From NCBI GenBank assembly GCA_963377175.1, contig CAUJNA010002935.1:571001-635000 (forward strand): DNA of 64,000 bases. The letters run 5' to 3'. Positions 1 to 11,351 of the stretch are shown here, piece after piece; within the stretch, counting starts at the first letter, position 1, and every line of letters begins with the position of its first letter. A program made the position numbers and the translations under genes. The notes beneath the pieces are model-generated. The model did not search any database. It was given only the letters and a program-made list of their open reading frames with translations, and was not told the DNA's origin. Origin of the DNA: Effrenium voratum. Taxonomy: Eukaryota > Sar > Dinophyceae > Suessiales > Symbiodiniaceae.

Positions 1-115
1 CCTCTCTGAGCTGTCGGCCCACGACTTCCGGAAGCCCACTGAGGTGGTGTCCACAGAGGCTCCTCCCGTTGGGGTGCTCGAGGAACCCGAGCCCCCAAAA
101 AGGCAGTTGTCACTG
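1..115 (+). CDS. Partial exon at the window edge, unknown protein
   Basis: GC-rich and open from base 2, continuing from outside the window. It reads LSELSAHDFRKPTEVVSTEA and on through a proline- and glutamate-rich stretch. A GT follows at 116, but the frame stays open to a stop near 182, so the 3' border is uncertain. No domain is recognised. It may be the upstream part of the multi-exon + strand gene that follows. Confidence 0.35.
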
Positions 116-602
116 GTTTCTGTTTGGGGGGCCCTGGACAAAAATAGGCCTAGCTATGGAAGGGGCGGGATGGGGGAGTGCGGGGTGGGTGGGTGACGTA
201 GCACCTTAGCCGCCACTGCTTTTGACAAAGAAGTTCGACAATTTCACAAAAGTAGTACATGTTGAGGGCGAGTGGAGCCACTGGATCCATGGCCAAAAAC
301 CATGAAGTAAGCTATCGTCAATATTGCTTTGATTGACAAAGACCAACCTGCACCTGACAAGAGTGTTGCTTGCACAGGTTTGGTACTCCAGTGTTCCATA
401 TTTGGTTTGACAGACGTATATTTCAACTGCCTGACATGAAGATACAGTTCTTGTCATGCATCAATGAGCAGAAAGGTGTCAACACGGAATTCGGTTTTCC
501 TTTTGATGTTTGTTTCAACCTGAGAATGGAACCAGCACCAAGCCAGCCTGGAAGCAATGCCAAAACTGCAAAACTGCAAAACGCCCCCGGCAGTCGCTGC
601 AG

Positions 603-703
603 GGCCCTTTGGGCGGCGTGTTGGCTGGGGCCTCGCGCGCTGCCGCGTGGCGCCTGTGGGCCGCCGCGGGTGGAAAGGCGGCAGGGCCCGCAGGTGCCCT
701 GAG
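603..703 (+). CDS. Internal exon, unknown Ala-rich protein (gene A)
   Basis: A GC-rich island after CTGCAG reads GPLGGVLAGASRAAAWRLWA and ends ...AGAL. Cutting before GCGGGA leaves phase 2 and joins the exon at 1019 as ...ALRRLAGRLLV. The intron would be GC-AG, and its first three bases (GCG) match the next exon. No domain is recognised. Confidence 0.4.
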
Positions 704-1018
704 GCGGGAGTTCTGGGGGCCTCATGTTTCCCGTTTCAGCTGGTTTAAGCATCACCTTCTGACAATGCCAGGCTTAGATGGCTTGGTGGGGTTGAGAGAT
801 ACTTTCCGGAGCGTCAAAGTGGTTGCATAGTGTGGGGCTTGAAGGGGAAGGCCCAGAAGCTCCTTTTTTTCCCCTGCTCAGGGGCGGATAAAACCAAGGT
901 GGGCAACAAAACATTTGGAGAGGGGTCTCAAGTTGTTGGTTGGTTGGTAGTTGGTGATTGGTTTGTGGCTGTGGGTTGTTGTTGGTTGGTTGTTGCTTCT
1001 TCTTTTTTTGATTCGGAG

Positions 1019-1079
1019 GCGCTTGGCCGGGCGGTTGCTGGTGCTGGGCGACACCCAAGGGCCGCGGCTTGTGAAGGAG
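1019..1079 (+). CDS. Internal exon, unknown protein (gene A)
   Basis: After the acceptor TTCGGAG the frame reads RLAGRLLVLGDTQGPRLVKE, helix-like and hydrophobic. Cutting before GCGGCA keeps phase 0 with the exon at 1978. The intron would be GC-AG. No family is recognised. Confidence 0.4.
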
Positions 1080-1977
1080 GCGGCAGGGTGGGGGATGGGG
1101 TCGGAGGTGGGGTAGGTGGGGTAAGGAAGGCGGGGAGGCAGGTAGTATGGTGGACACTCGGGCAAACTGTTTGTGATGCAATCTTCTTAAGGGTTTCGGA
1201 TTCTAGGACTCGGTGGGCCGTACCCATCCAATGCCAAACAATCCCTTCTCAAGTGGGTGTGCATTGTTTGACAGTACCCTCAGCTTGGTTTAAAGGGAAA
1301 CCGAAGGCACAATCACCATGTTCGGGTCCTGGGTCCATGTCCATGTTGTCACCACAAACATTCAGCCTGGCTTGACAACGCACGCCTCTTGGAAGGCGAC
1401 ATGCACTCGGCATGCATCCAGAGGTTCGGACACATGTGTAGCCGAGCCCCAATGCCACCTGACCATGCTGACATCACGGTCAGCGCGAAACTCCTTACAC
1501 AAGTTTCAGCTGATTCTGTACCTGGGAATCCTGCAATTAGAGTCCTTGAAGTTTGGGAAATGTGGAGTGTTGCTTCGCCGGTAGTGGGCTTTAGAAACTT
1601 GCTGGGAAGATAATTTTAGTGGCAAACAAGACATCTGGACTTTTTCTGGAAGTATTTTCAAAACAACTCCAGTAATGCTAGCAGGCATGCTTCCGTGTTG
1701 TTGTTTGAGAACACGGAATCATCTCTTGGTCCTGCCTCTTCCTGGGTTCTCAAAGTTTCTTGTGGGTCTCGGTAGTTTCCCTTTGAGCCCTTTGAAGATG
1801 GTAATTTTCACCCTCCCTTTCCCGGGGCTGGACATGTAACCATGGCTTTCATCTACTTAGTCTACTTGCTTGACTAGGGGCTCACTAACATGGACCCTGT
1901 CCTCCCTTTCCCCGGACCAGGGTAACCATGTGACCCTGCGGTCAACCAGGGGGTCGCCTCTGTTCCCTTTTCGCCAG

Positions 1978-2060
1978 GCCTCGCCTTCGTGCGCCCTGCT
2001 GGGCGACTCCTCGGAGCTCCAATTCCGGTCCCGTTGCGAAGTGCTGCGCGAGTGCTTTAT
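1978..2060 (+). CDS. Internal exon, unknown protein (gene A)
   Basis: Acceptor TTTTCGCCAG, then ASPSCALLGDSSELQFRSRC and EVLRECFM. Cutting before GCCCGG leaves phase 2 and joins the exon at 3157 as ...CFMPGHGRNLL. The intron start GCC repeats at the downstream exon. An alternative is an exon running to 2082, before the GC donor GCAAGG. Confidence 0.45.
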
Positions 2061-3156
2061 GCCCGGCGTGCTGGTGATCCAAGCAAGGCCCCTTCTTTTC
2101 AGCATTCCTAAGCGGACTGTCCCTGCCAAGAATCGGGCACGCCAACAACTGTTAAACAGAGTGTCTTTCATCACAGGGTTGCAAAGGCTGCTTGATTGGG
2201 CGTACCTACAAATTGGTCATGCCTTGTCAAGGCATTGTCTTGTTTGTCCGGAGGTTTAATGGCTGGACCAACGCCTGCCACACTAGCGCTGTTCAGCTGT
2301 GACGGATTCTCAGGGTTTCCCTTTCAACCAACCCCAAAAAGGGGCACCCTCACAAGGGCACCTCCAAAAAGGGCTGTGACTCAAAAGCATGTGCCCAATT
2401 TTTACCTTGATAAATGGAACCAAAGACTAAAAGCTGCGTAACCCTAGCTCGGAATTATTTGAGCCACACCCATTTGAGACACCTGAGCAGACAACTGGTG
2501 CATGAGGGGTCAACAAAATGCTCAGATTGCAACCAACGGAGTTGGATCAAAGTGTGTCCCAATTTGTGCAAAGGTGGATTTTAGCGGAATTTACTTGTAG
2601 CGAGTTGGTGATTGGAACCCCTATTCGGCACATGCTTCTTTCATTGGAAACGAAGGGGCTTTAGCAGATGACTTGGCTTGGTAATGTCCCATTCTTGGCA
2701 TTTGTTTGGGTATGTTTGGGTTTTGGGTGATCTGTTGGACAGAAGGCTCCCAAGAGAGTTTGGCAGAGTTTGCTCTTTCGCCTGTCGCTATTTCACATGT
2801 TCAAAGGCACCAAAGGAGCTTGAACTCGGGTATTTCTGAAAATTGCGGAATTTCCTTTGGCTGGCAAGCCCAAGGGAAACCAGCTGTAGGCACATCCCAT
2901 GAGCCAAACCCGCCATGGGCCACTTTGGTGGTTTGGTGATGTTTCCCAAAGGAGTTTGGCTGGAACTTTTCGTTTATTTCTGATCAACCAGGTTCTCGAC
3001 CAAAGGCCCGGAAAAAGTCCATTTTTGGGCCCGAACCCCTGGGACACACGCCCTCCATGGCTGAAAATCTGGCGGAGCCCAACTTGTGGTTGGCGCCATG
3101 GGGAATCCCAGGGGCACCCGCCGTGGGCCACTTGGTCCATTTGAGCCCAGCCGCAG

Positions 3157-3226
3157 GCCAGGCCATGGCAGGAACCTCTTGGCGCGGCAGCTCCTGAGCT
3201 TCGCAGAGGCTTGGCCAGGGCTGGGG
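3157..3226 (+). CDS. Internal exon, unknown protein (gene A)
   Basis: Acceptor CCGCAG, then PGHGRNLLARQLLSFAEAW and PGLG, then a GT donor (GTTGGT). Phase 0 to the next exon at 3680. The translation suggests an amphipathic helix. No family is recognised. Confidence 0.4.
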
Positions 3227-3679
3227 GTTGGTGGGGGTGGGTGGGTTTCCAGCTCGCAGGGGATGAAAGGAGCGTTGGAGCCAAAAGGTTGGTCAAGAAA
3301 AATGAAACCCATTTTTATTCTGGAAAGAGTATTGGATTGAATTAGGTAGGGCTCCAACTCTTAGACTCTTCTTGTTGAAGAATGCCGAATTTGGTTGCAG
3401 ATTTTCACGTGGAACTCAGTTTGGAGGAAACTCCTCAAATAGGGGAGCAGTTTTGGGTTCCATGTCAATGTACAGGGGGGGCAAGGCCAGGTTTGGGGTT
3501 GGCTTCCTTTGCCTTTGCCAGTCGATTGCTTCAATCCGTCAGGTCACCGCGTTTAGATGGGACCAGTCTGGCCGTCAGAATGTAAGCCTTGAGATAATGG
3601 AGGGCTGTTTTTGCTTCCTTGATACCTTGCTTCGGGTTAGGTTGGGGCATTATTGTGTTGCCTATTTTGGGCGACACAG

Positions 3680-3709
3680 GTGGGCCTCCTCTTTCCCGCG
3701 CTCCGAGAA
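3680..3709 (+). CDS. Short internal exon, unknown protein (gene A)
   Basis: Acceptor GACACAG, then VGLLFPALRE. Cutting before GTCATG keeps phase 0, and the next exon at 4237 also begins GTC. The frame stays open to 3759 (VMRCLASQGSSAYLAG), so the exon may be longer with another donor. Confidence 0.3.
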
Positions 3710-4236
3710 GTCATGCGTTGCCTGGCATCCCAAGGAAGCTCCGCATACCTGGCGGGGAGGCCCTACAACATATACATCAGATGCAGAGTTCAGCGGGGCG
3801 TGCAATCCCCTTCCCCGAATGATTGCTGCACATCCCTCGGTTGCATAAACCACCTGGACCTGAGTTGTCGCGTCCTTGAAGGCTCAAACTCAAATAGATA
3901 TCATGTCCTTTTCCCTTGCGGCGGACCTCTTACAGCATTTGAGTTCACGTTGCGTTCTTACATTTGTACCTTTTTAGCATAGCAATGATGATGGTCACGG
4001 TGTAAATCCAAGGTTTAGGGGTTGATCCTTTGTTGGAGGGGCTTTTCTTAACAGGAGACCTCCTTTTGTGGGGTTTCAAATCAATCATCAAACCAGGGTA
4101 GAAAATTGGTGCAACCTTTTCATGGTCCTTTTCCATTGTGTTGGGCCAAACTTTCTGGTTCTCAGGGAATCCACTGCCTACTATTGAACTGGAATAGATC
4201 CGGAGAACCCGCGAGCCGGCCGAGTTCCGCAGCCAG

Positions 4237-4266
4237 GTCCCTGTGCCAATCAACTGCGCAGTGCTG
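4237..4266 (+). CDS. Short internal exon, unknown protein (gene A)
   Basis: Acceptor AGCCAG, then VPVPINCAVL. Cutting before GCGCAG keeps phase 0, and the next exon begins GCGC. The open frame extends upstream to about 4198 (TREPAEFRSQ) and downstream (AQRMADQE), so the borders are tentative. Reverse-strand frames here look less protein-like. Confidence 0.3.
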
Positions 4267-4391
4267 GCGCAGCGCATGGCGGACCAGGAGGGATGCTCCA
4301 GACGTCCTTCTCGCACCGCCCGATAGCCCGATAGCCCGAAGGGAAGGAAGCAACGGTCAGTCCCACGAAAGAGGAAACTCCAGTTTGGGAT

Positions 4392-4493
4392 ATATATCGC
4401 CATGGGTTAAAATCCCGTCCCCCAGTGAACATCCCAATCCCCACCAAAATAGACCCCAAAATGGCACCATTGGTTTTGACCCACAGCCATATG
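4392..4493. mobile_element. MITE-like element, copy 1
   Basis: About 102 bp bounded by imperfect terminal inverted repeats: ATCGCCATGGGTTAAAA at the left, and GGTTTTGACCCACAGCCAT running into ATG at the right. The interior (CCCAGTGAACATCCCAATCC and following) matches the reverse complement of 27588-27710. Non-coding, intronic and non-autonomous in appearance. Confidence 0.65.
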
Positions 4494-5002
4494 TTAATTT
4501 GCAGGGGAGTATGAGGTCATCTTTGAGGCCAACTTCTCATCGGAAAGCGCGAGTCCTTGCCTCTCATGTTCATTGGCTGGGGGGGGGGGGCTAGCTTTCA
4601 GACCGTCAGTCGGGCATTTCCTTTCGCAACTTATTGGTTAATATTGGTTATGAAAGACAAATTGTTTTTTCCCCCATGGCCACTGGAGGTCTCCCTGGAT
4701 TTCCCTCTGTGGCTACGTTTTCCTGGTCGGGAAGACTAGAATGCAATCGGGGTCCATTTCCACTTGAGGTATCTCCCATGCATCACCGCGAGGGAAACAT
4801 GTTCAATCCATCTGGAGCCCCTTAACTGGCCGCACTTCAGTCTCATGCATCTTCTGCAAGTGAAGGCCAAAGCACACCCTGACGCCTTCAAAGTTCACCC
4901 TGTCCTCCTTCATTTCCTTTTGTAAAATGACCAGCCGCAACCAAATGCCCAGGTTTTGCCCCGAAAAGGCGTCTGATGGCGAGAGCTTCCCTTCCGAGCC
5001 AG

Positions 5003-5071
5003 GCGCTGAGCTCCAAAGACGACTTGCTGGGCGCTTGGCTCACCGAGATGGGCGAGACCTTGCCCCCGCAG
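5003..5071 (+). CDS. Internal exon, unknown protein (gene A)
   Basis: Acceptor GAGCCAG, then ALSSKDDLLGAWLTEMGETL and PPQ. Cutting before GCGCCG gives a GC-AG intron in phase 0. The same frame runs on as APDSSESA to TAG at 5096-5098, so this could instead be a terminal exon. Joined to the previous exon it reads ...NCAVLALSSKDD. Confidence 0.45.
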
Positions 5072-5914
5072 GCGCCGGATTCGTCAGAGTCGGCATAGGC
5101 TGAACTCGCCATGGGGCCCTTGTGCTCAAGGCTGTGCTAAGCCTTGCAGGTGCCAGAGTTGGCGCTCCTGTGAAGCCCTCAAAGTATTAGCTTTTTGGAG
5201 AAAGGCAAAGTATCAGTAAGTAGGTTACAACTTTGCTTCTAAGTCAGCCACCCCTCTTCTCTTACTTAGATTCTTGGTCATAGCCAAAATCCTAAGTAGC
5301 CGGATGAAATCCAAGAGGAGAACAGTGTTGCGCTGTTGTTTTTGCGGTTCTTGTTTTTGCCCAAGGGGGGCTTGGTCCCTTTGTTTCCCTTTAGGGGGTT
5401 GAGGCATAAACTTGCAGTCACCAAGGTGAAGTGAGTTCTCCTTGACAGGGGTGATGTTGAAGGCTGGGTGCCAAACAATCCAACACTTGGGGAGGAACTC
5501 ATCCTATGGGGGGCGTGAAGTAAAACGGTAGCGAACCTTGACAAGGAAGATACTATTCTTGAAAGTAGTTCCTCCCACGCTTCTTCATGGCTATAACCTA
5601 CTAGTACGTACTACAGGTTGCTTCGAACCTCTGACCGATGGCGAAACCACAAGGGTCGAACAGTTGTATTGGGTCCAATTTGTTGTTCCAGGGACAAGCT
5701 TTGGGTCGAATGGGATAAACCCATGGGTTGAACGTAGATCAGCTCTGGTTTCAACCAGCTGACCGAACCCTTCGGTCAGATTCCTTGAAGGTTCTTCCCA
5801 AGAAGTGTGTTTGTACTTACATTGCATAAATGATCCTTCTTGGGTGGTTAGGGGGCCTACTTCTTGTGGCAAGCCAAAGAAATGGGTTGGACATTTGCGC
5901 AGCTCTTTCGGCAG
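5072..5914. other. Intron/intergenic, no gene seen
   Basis: T-rich, low-information sequence with no protein-like frame on either strand. It either forms one intron of gene A or, if TAG 5096 is used, an intergenic gap. Confidence 0.5.
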
Positions 5915-6067
5915 GCCCAGGTGGTGGTCTTCTTGGACTCGCTGGAGCGCGCGGGGCAGCAGGTGCCGCAGATCTGCGCCTGGGCCCGGCGCTTCGGATC
6001 GGCGGAGCCGGCGGATCCGGCGGAGGGCGGTCGCGGCCTGGTGGTGACGCTGCGGGAAGAGGACGGG
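5915..6067 (+). CDS. Internal exon, unknown protein (gene A)
   Basis: One of the longest exons of the region. Acceptor TCGGCAG, then AQVVVFLDSLERAGQQVPQI and CAWARRFGSAEPADP, ending GLVVTLREEDG. The hydrophobic VVVFLD start resembles a core beta strand of an alpha/beta fold, but I cannot assign a family. Cutting before GAGCTG gives a GA-AG intron whose GAGC recurs at the next exon. Confidence 0.5.
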
Positions 6068-6544
6068 GAGCTGAACGAGAGGCGTGGCAAAGCTTGCTGG
6101 TTCGAGAGGCAGGGGATGAGTTGGACAAATAGCTTGAACTTAACCATCCCCTGTGTTTCTTTTTCAATTAATCCTAGGTTCATTCCCACACTGGGTCATT
6201 CCCTGCTGAGCATCAGCAGGTTTCCCCTTTTTTGGGATCCTTGATTGTTTTGGGAAGACCGGTTTAAGTGGCAAACAGAAAGTTTGACATACGTAGTGTT
6301 TGCGTTTTTTTTTGTTTAATTGTGTGCTTCTTGCTATTTATTTACGGTAGGTTTGGGGCCAACTAAGAATGACAATCCCCAAAACGGCTTCCAATAGGCA
6401 TCTAGGGAGAGTCCCTTGTTTGCGGCTTGCCATGTTGCAATATTTTTTCCTTGGACCCGGAGAGAAGGGGCTAGGTCATGCTAGGTGGTTGATCCCGAAA
6501 AGGGGGTAGGAGGTTTGGACATTGAGGCGGGAGGGGGGGGGTTC

Positions 6545-6715
6545 CCTAGATCCACGCTAAACCAACACCCCAACCCTAGACCAACGCTAAGCCCTAGGCT
6601 AAACCTGCCCAAGCCACCATCGCTAAGCCCACCCTAAACCCATTCCGAACCAGCCCTAAACCGAGCCGAAACCCACCCTAAACAAACCCAAAACCAACCT
6701 GAAGCACACCCTGAG
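6545..6715. repeat. Degenerate telomere-like CCCTAAAC array
   Basis: About 170 bp of irregular units such as CCCTAAACC, GCTAAACC and CCCTAGACC. They resemble the CCCTAAA (TTTAGGG) telomere repeat of dinoflagellates and plants, with extra ACC/CAA spacers. Preceded by a G9 run. It lies in an intron-like stretch (6068-7447) that otherwise shows no gene. Confidence 0.6.
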
Positions 6716-7447
6716 CGGTCAAATTTGTACATCCCCGCATGCTTAAGAATAGAATTTGGGGAGGGGGATAACCTTTGGAGGTGTCATTTATATGGTTGCA
6801 TTATCCCGTGACAACATTGCGGATTTTTTTTACCTCAAAGTAGGGAGTCGTTGCAACCAAGTCGATGCTTGTGTGTCCAATCGAGCGTTCATGATTTGCA
6901 CCTGTGCTGCTTGAATCAAACCTTGGTAGTAAACAGGTCGCAACCCTTGTCATAGCCGGGGCAACCTTTGTCATAGCCGGGGCAACCTCAAGGCTTGGTG
7001 GACATACGCCACTATGGATGATGACCTACTTACTCGTACCAAAGAGTTGAGCGTCCAATACTTTGAATCTGGACTGCGCACCGGGAGGGGGCAACAGGGC
7101 AAGGCTTTGAGCATGTCGTGCAGCAAAAGCCTTTGGAATTTTAATTGCTTCAAATGAGCAACGACTACCTGGGGCAAGTCGCCTTTTTGTTTGAGAGTTC
7201 TTAGCGCAACTGTGGATGAACCGTCGAGCGTCGTGGCACGAAGCAACTGCGTTTGGTGATCTGGCAAAGGGAGAAATGACGTTACCCGAGGTGGGAAAAG
7301 TCATAGGCTGGAGTGCTCATGTTCAGATCTGATAAGATGTCAAGATTCGTTGTCCGTGATTTTACGTTTCAATGGCTTAGTCTCCGAGAATCAGAATCGG
7401 ATGCATGGCCGGACCTTTTGCATTTCTACTGGAGACCGATTCCTGAG

Positions 7448-7468
7448 GAGCGCGCGGGCGAGCATGAG
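7448..7468 (+). CDS. Candidate microexon, unknown protein (gene A)
   Basis: Acceptor CTGAG, then ERAGEHE in phase 0. Cutting before GACGCG allows an in-frame join to the exon at 8420, which also starts GAC. The frame stays open as DAGRELQ to a GT at 7490. Very short, so weakly supported. Confidence 0.25.
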
Positions 7469-8419
7469 GACGCGGGCAGGGAACTCCAAGTGTCGCAAGG
7501 TTGGCTGGGCATTTCAATCTCAAGCCTGCTTTTGGATGCTCAGTGCGTGGGAAGTAGGTCGTAATTAACCAGGGTCATGATTTTGAAAGCACGGGTGGTG
7601 GACATTGCACCACGCGCATAACCTACCTCAGTAGATGCTGAGTGTCTTGAACTTCTATCTAAGTTGCTCAGTGGATTCCAGGCCTCTCCATGTTCCTTTG
7701 TTTGGTGGGTTTGTTTTGATTGAATCGAAAGCTCCCCGCTGCGCTTGACAGCACCTGTCTTCCGGCCGGCTGCCCTGGAGAGAATGTAAATAGTACACTC
7801 GTTCTCAGATTCGGCCACCTCGGCGCGATAAATGGGAACCTGTGCCATTTGCAAGCAAATTGTCGCAAGTGTTTTGCAAAGGCACCGTATTCTTGCCATT
7901 CAATGGGCGGTGGACAGCTTTCAAGCGGGGACTGGCCTCGTTTCTCCCCATCAAGTTGTGACATCCAGGGTGGTAAAGCAGCGCAAGGATTGTGCTGCCT
8001 GTTTGGCCAGCTCACCTGGAGGCAAAAACAGCCTACGCACAATGAAGGATCTTTACTTGGGCTTCTAGTGCTCATTTGTGGTTTTGAACTTATTGTACAC
8101 TTTGCAGATTGTTTTGAGCTTGATATGGTTTCTCGATTTTTGGGAGGTGCCCGGTTCCCCCGCACAGCAAATAGACCGTTGATGATGTCAATGGCTGAAC
8201 GGCTGAATGAGCCGTGCCTGAATGCTGTGTGCTGTTCCAGGCTCTTCTTTGAAGGAGAAACCAAAGGCAAGCCCGCTGGTTTTCTAGATTCAAACTGGAA
8301 TTTGCTTGCCTGTTGTCTTTCTTTTTTTTGCCCTGTTGCGTTTCCTCCCGTTTGCCTCAGCAAAACGTTCACCTGTTGCAGATCTGTTGGACAAGTTTTG
8401 GGGCCCCGTTTGCCTGGAG

Positions 8420-8489
8420 GACCATCTTCTGAGCTCAGATTTCACGGACCTGTCCTGGTCCAAACGAGCTTGGGAGGAGCTCAGCAAGT
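8420..8489 (+). CDS. Internal exon, unknown protein (gene A)
   Basis: Acceptor GCCTGGAG, then DHLLSSDFTDLSWSKRAWEE and LSK. The open frame extends upstream (DLLDKFWGPVCLE) to an acceptor TTGCAG at 8381, so the exon may start there. Cutting before GCAGCA leaves phase 1 and joins the exon at 9678 as LSKCIAPAEH, with GCA repeated at both junctions. Confidence 0.45.
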
Positions 8490-9677
8490 GCAGCAAGGCG
8501 CCCCACCCGCTTTGGTTGGGCGGTTACTTGGATGGCCACGCCCAAAACATACGCACGGACACGTGATGGCCCTGGTTCCTTTCTCTCGGCTTTCCCTTTG
8601 GGTAGTCTTTGGGTGCCCCTGTTTTGTCCTGCCCACTGGGGTCCGCGAGGTCTGAACTATGCGTAGCTGTATGTCCACTACCGCTTGCCCTCTGACCAAG
8701 TGGTGCCCCTTTGTCCGAATTCAATTGGCCAAATCAAGTAAGGGTCCAGTTTTTGTTGTGGTCACTGGTCTGCAAATGGTGCCCTTAAAATAGTCTTGTT
8801 TTCTTCCGGTCCCAGAAACAAATGATATTTGCACCTTGGCCCGCGGGCGGGCCAACCTCACATCCTGATCTTCGACGTAAGGCATGGGTGTGTGTTTTTG
8901 GGAGGGTGCCTTTTTTCGGGGTGGCGCTGAAAGGAAGCTAGAAGGAACACCATTTGTTTGGGGCCAAATTTGGATAGAACGGTCCGGCAAGTGACCGACC
9001 GGACCAATAAATCATGCATCAAAGGCAACCCATTGAGTATATCCACCAATGTTTCAGACATATTGACGTGGTTGGGTGAGGCTTGGTGGCCACTGTTTTG
9101 CTGGCTTGCTCGAAATCAATCTTTGCGCCTTGTGCCTTGTGCCAGGTCATGTCACGGCTTTCCTTGTCTTAGTGATCTCCGACCGCACAAGGGCCAAGTT
9201 ACAGGGCTTGTGTGGCCTGTAAAAGGGCCCAAGTTTTGAAGCCACTTTTTCCCACCTGTTGAGTGCCACTTTTTCAACCAAGGTACAAAAGTGCCGGATC
9301 ACGTCCAGTGGAGCTCGCCTTCTCTTGGACACTTCCAGCCGCGTGTTTGAGAAGGGAAGGGAGCGAGGGAAATCGGGACCCTTTCTGGCTTTGTGTGGTT
9401 TCCCCTGATGCAACATCCAAAAGACGCCCCCAAATTTTGAGACAAACTGTTGCGAATAGGTGAGCCAGAAGGTGATCAATTGGATTTGGCAACAAAGACA
9501 CCCACACCTCAACAAGCAACCCCTTTATTCCGTGATTGTCCTGAAAGAGGAGTGGTATATGTTTTTTCCTTGTCAAGGATGTCTATGTCATTGATCCTTC
9601 TGTTAAGGTAAAGTCCAGGCAAACCGTTCCTGGGACCTTAGACTCTTTGAGCAGCGCTTTCATTTCCTCTTCCTTAG

Positions 9678-9766
9678 GCATTGCCCCTGCCGAGCACCTG
9701 GCTCTGGGGCGGCCGCTCACAGCAACACTGGCTGCTGGACAGGCAGATCGGTTGCTCCCCAAGCCA
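9678..9766 (+). CDS. Internal exon, unknown protein (gene A)
   Basis: Acceptor TCCTTAG, then IAPAEHLALGRPLTATLAAG and QADRLLPKP, followed by GTGCCA. The opposite strand also has an open frame here (MPKEEEMKALLKESK...). The + reading fits its neighbours in phase and is preferred. Confidence 0.35.
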
Positions 9767-10198
9767 GTGCCAGCAAGAACATTTCCCACCATTCTCCCCG
9801 TGGAATATACAAGGGACGGAGGAGGGTTCTCAAATCTAGTCCCATGGAGGGTGAGGTGAAGCCGACGTTCCGTCCTCACATTCATGAGGCTGATTTGTTT
9901 TGAGGGTGTCACGTTGCTTGAGTGGCCATACAGGAACCACAAAGGCATGATTGCTGTGTTTGTGAGGGTAGCTTTTGCACCGTAGTTGAACGGGAAGCCA
10001 AAAGGTAACCAACCATTTTTGACGGCCCTAGCTTGACACATACCCGTATGCAGGTTTATACCGTATGAGGTTTGTCTCATTTCAAATAAGGGAACCGCCA
10101 AAATAAGTAATTTCCCTTGGGCGTCCCTTTTAGAGCCAAGCACAAAAAAAGTACCCAAAGAACACATCCCTATGACTCTTGTCCGGAGCCCCGAGCAG

Positions 10199-10240
10199 GT
10201 CTGCCAGGCAGATTGCGAAGCCATGCGCAAGGCCTTTGAG
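10199..10240 (+). CDS. Internal exon, unknown protein (gene A)
   Basis: Acceptor CCCGAGCAG, then VCQADCEAMRKAFE in phase 0, with a GA donor (GAGCCC). The frame ends soon after at TGA 10256. Joined to the next exon it reads AMRKAFEDLKNAAELQ, a continuous helix-like segment. Confidence 0.4.
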
Positions 10241-10309
10241 GAGCCCGGATCTGGATGAAAGCCTGGGTTGATTGAATTTGATCCATAATTGTTTTATACC
10301 TTTCGCAAA

Positions 10310-10700
10310 CAAAACATATATACATATACACATACATGTATACATGTACATATACATATACATACACATATCTCTGCATACAGAAGTAACATATTTAATA
10401 TCCACACATATAATCTACATACATATGTAAGTATGTGTTTTGGAGCAGGGTCTATCTAACTTATTTGACTAAGCTTGTTTTTCGGGGCCCCCAAACAAAT
10501 CAAAATTCAACTGTTTAGATTATGTGAGCTATTTAAATTGTTCAAGGCCCGTCAAAATAGACAATTTATCTATTTTGAATATGTCAACCGTTTAAAACTT
10601 ACTTAAACAGTTTGAGGGCCTCCAGAAAGTTCAAGATTTGAATGAATTTAATTATTTAAGTTACTTAGTTTATTAAAACTTTGATTTTTGGAGCGGGGCT
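10310..10700. repeat. AT-rich block with TATACA repeats and a 10-bp hairpin
   Basis: This block is far richer in A+T than the rest of the window. The first part is ATACATATACA-type microsatellite. Inside lies a perfect inverted repeat, TCAAAATAGA/TCTATTTTGA (10552-10561 and 10569-10578), with a 7-nt loop. Similar motifs, TTTTGGAGCAGGGTCT and TTTTTGGAGCGGGGCTCC, flank the main part (near 10439 and 10686). No coding frame. Confidence 0.6.
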
Positions 10701-11268
10701 CCTTGAAGGATGCCAGCTGTGGCCAGTTAACCAATCTCTTTTTCCAGCTGGTTCGGAGGATACCCTGGTACATCAGGTGTCTTTTGGATGCATGCCAACT
10801 TCCCAACTTCCCTGCAGATATACATAGAATTGATGTATATTGCTTCTGTTAGACCACTCAGTCCTTGCCATTAGCGAAATCCCGAGCAGACTTCCCTTTC
10901 CAGAATAGCTGCGGTTGTGCGATTTGTCCAACTTAGTTTTACGGGCCTGAGTGGGCATCCCCATGATTATGGATCATCACCCTGTATTTTTGACACCTAT
11001 CCATACGGTAATGGAAGGGGCGTCAGGCTGCAGAAGCCTTGGCGAGACAAGGGTGGGCGGCTTGAATATCGCCCTAGGTGCATTGCTCAGTGCAAAATAA
11101 TCCTAAGATCATGGCAGCCCACACTCCCTGCTTCTTTTCTTGCTGGTGCTCAGCAGGGAATGAGGGAATGACCCTTTAAGGGAATCCCCTAAAATCCTGT
11201 TCATTCCCACCCGGAACGGGTCATTCATGCCCTACTGCCTCCTTTCCCACGGGTCGAGACCTTCGCAG

Positions 11269-11351
11269 GACCTCAAAAACGCAGCGGAGCTGCAGGGCTT
11301 GGCCTTGGAGATGTTCCTCGGCTGGGCGAAATCCGCGCGAAATCCGTGCAG
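11269..11351 (+). CDS. Internal exon, unknown protein (gene A)
   Basis: Acceptor CTTCGCAG, then DLKNAAELQGLALEMFLGWA and KSARNPC, followed by GTGCTG. Strongly helical, Leu/Ala-rich, phase 0 from the previous exon. The 3' border is uncertain because several G-starting donors are possible. Confidence 0.45.

Noticed and set aside
3522..3581. Exon-like SRLLQSVRSPRLDGTSLAVR with a strong GTAAGC donor
   Set aside because: It would start with T after AG, does not fit the phase between its neighbours, and the join 3226/3680 is better without it.
7668..8655. 311-codon + frame and 234-codon - frame overlapping each other
   Set aside because: Neither resembles protein along its length, and the + frame conflicts with the better exon at 8420-8489.
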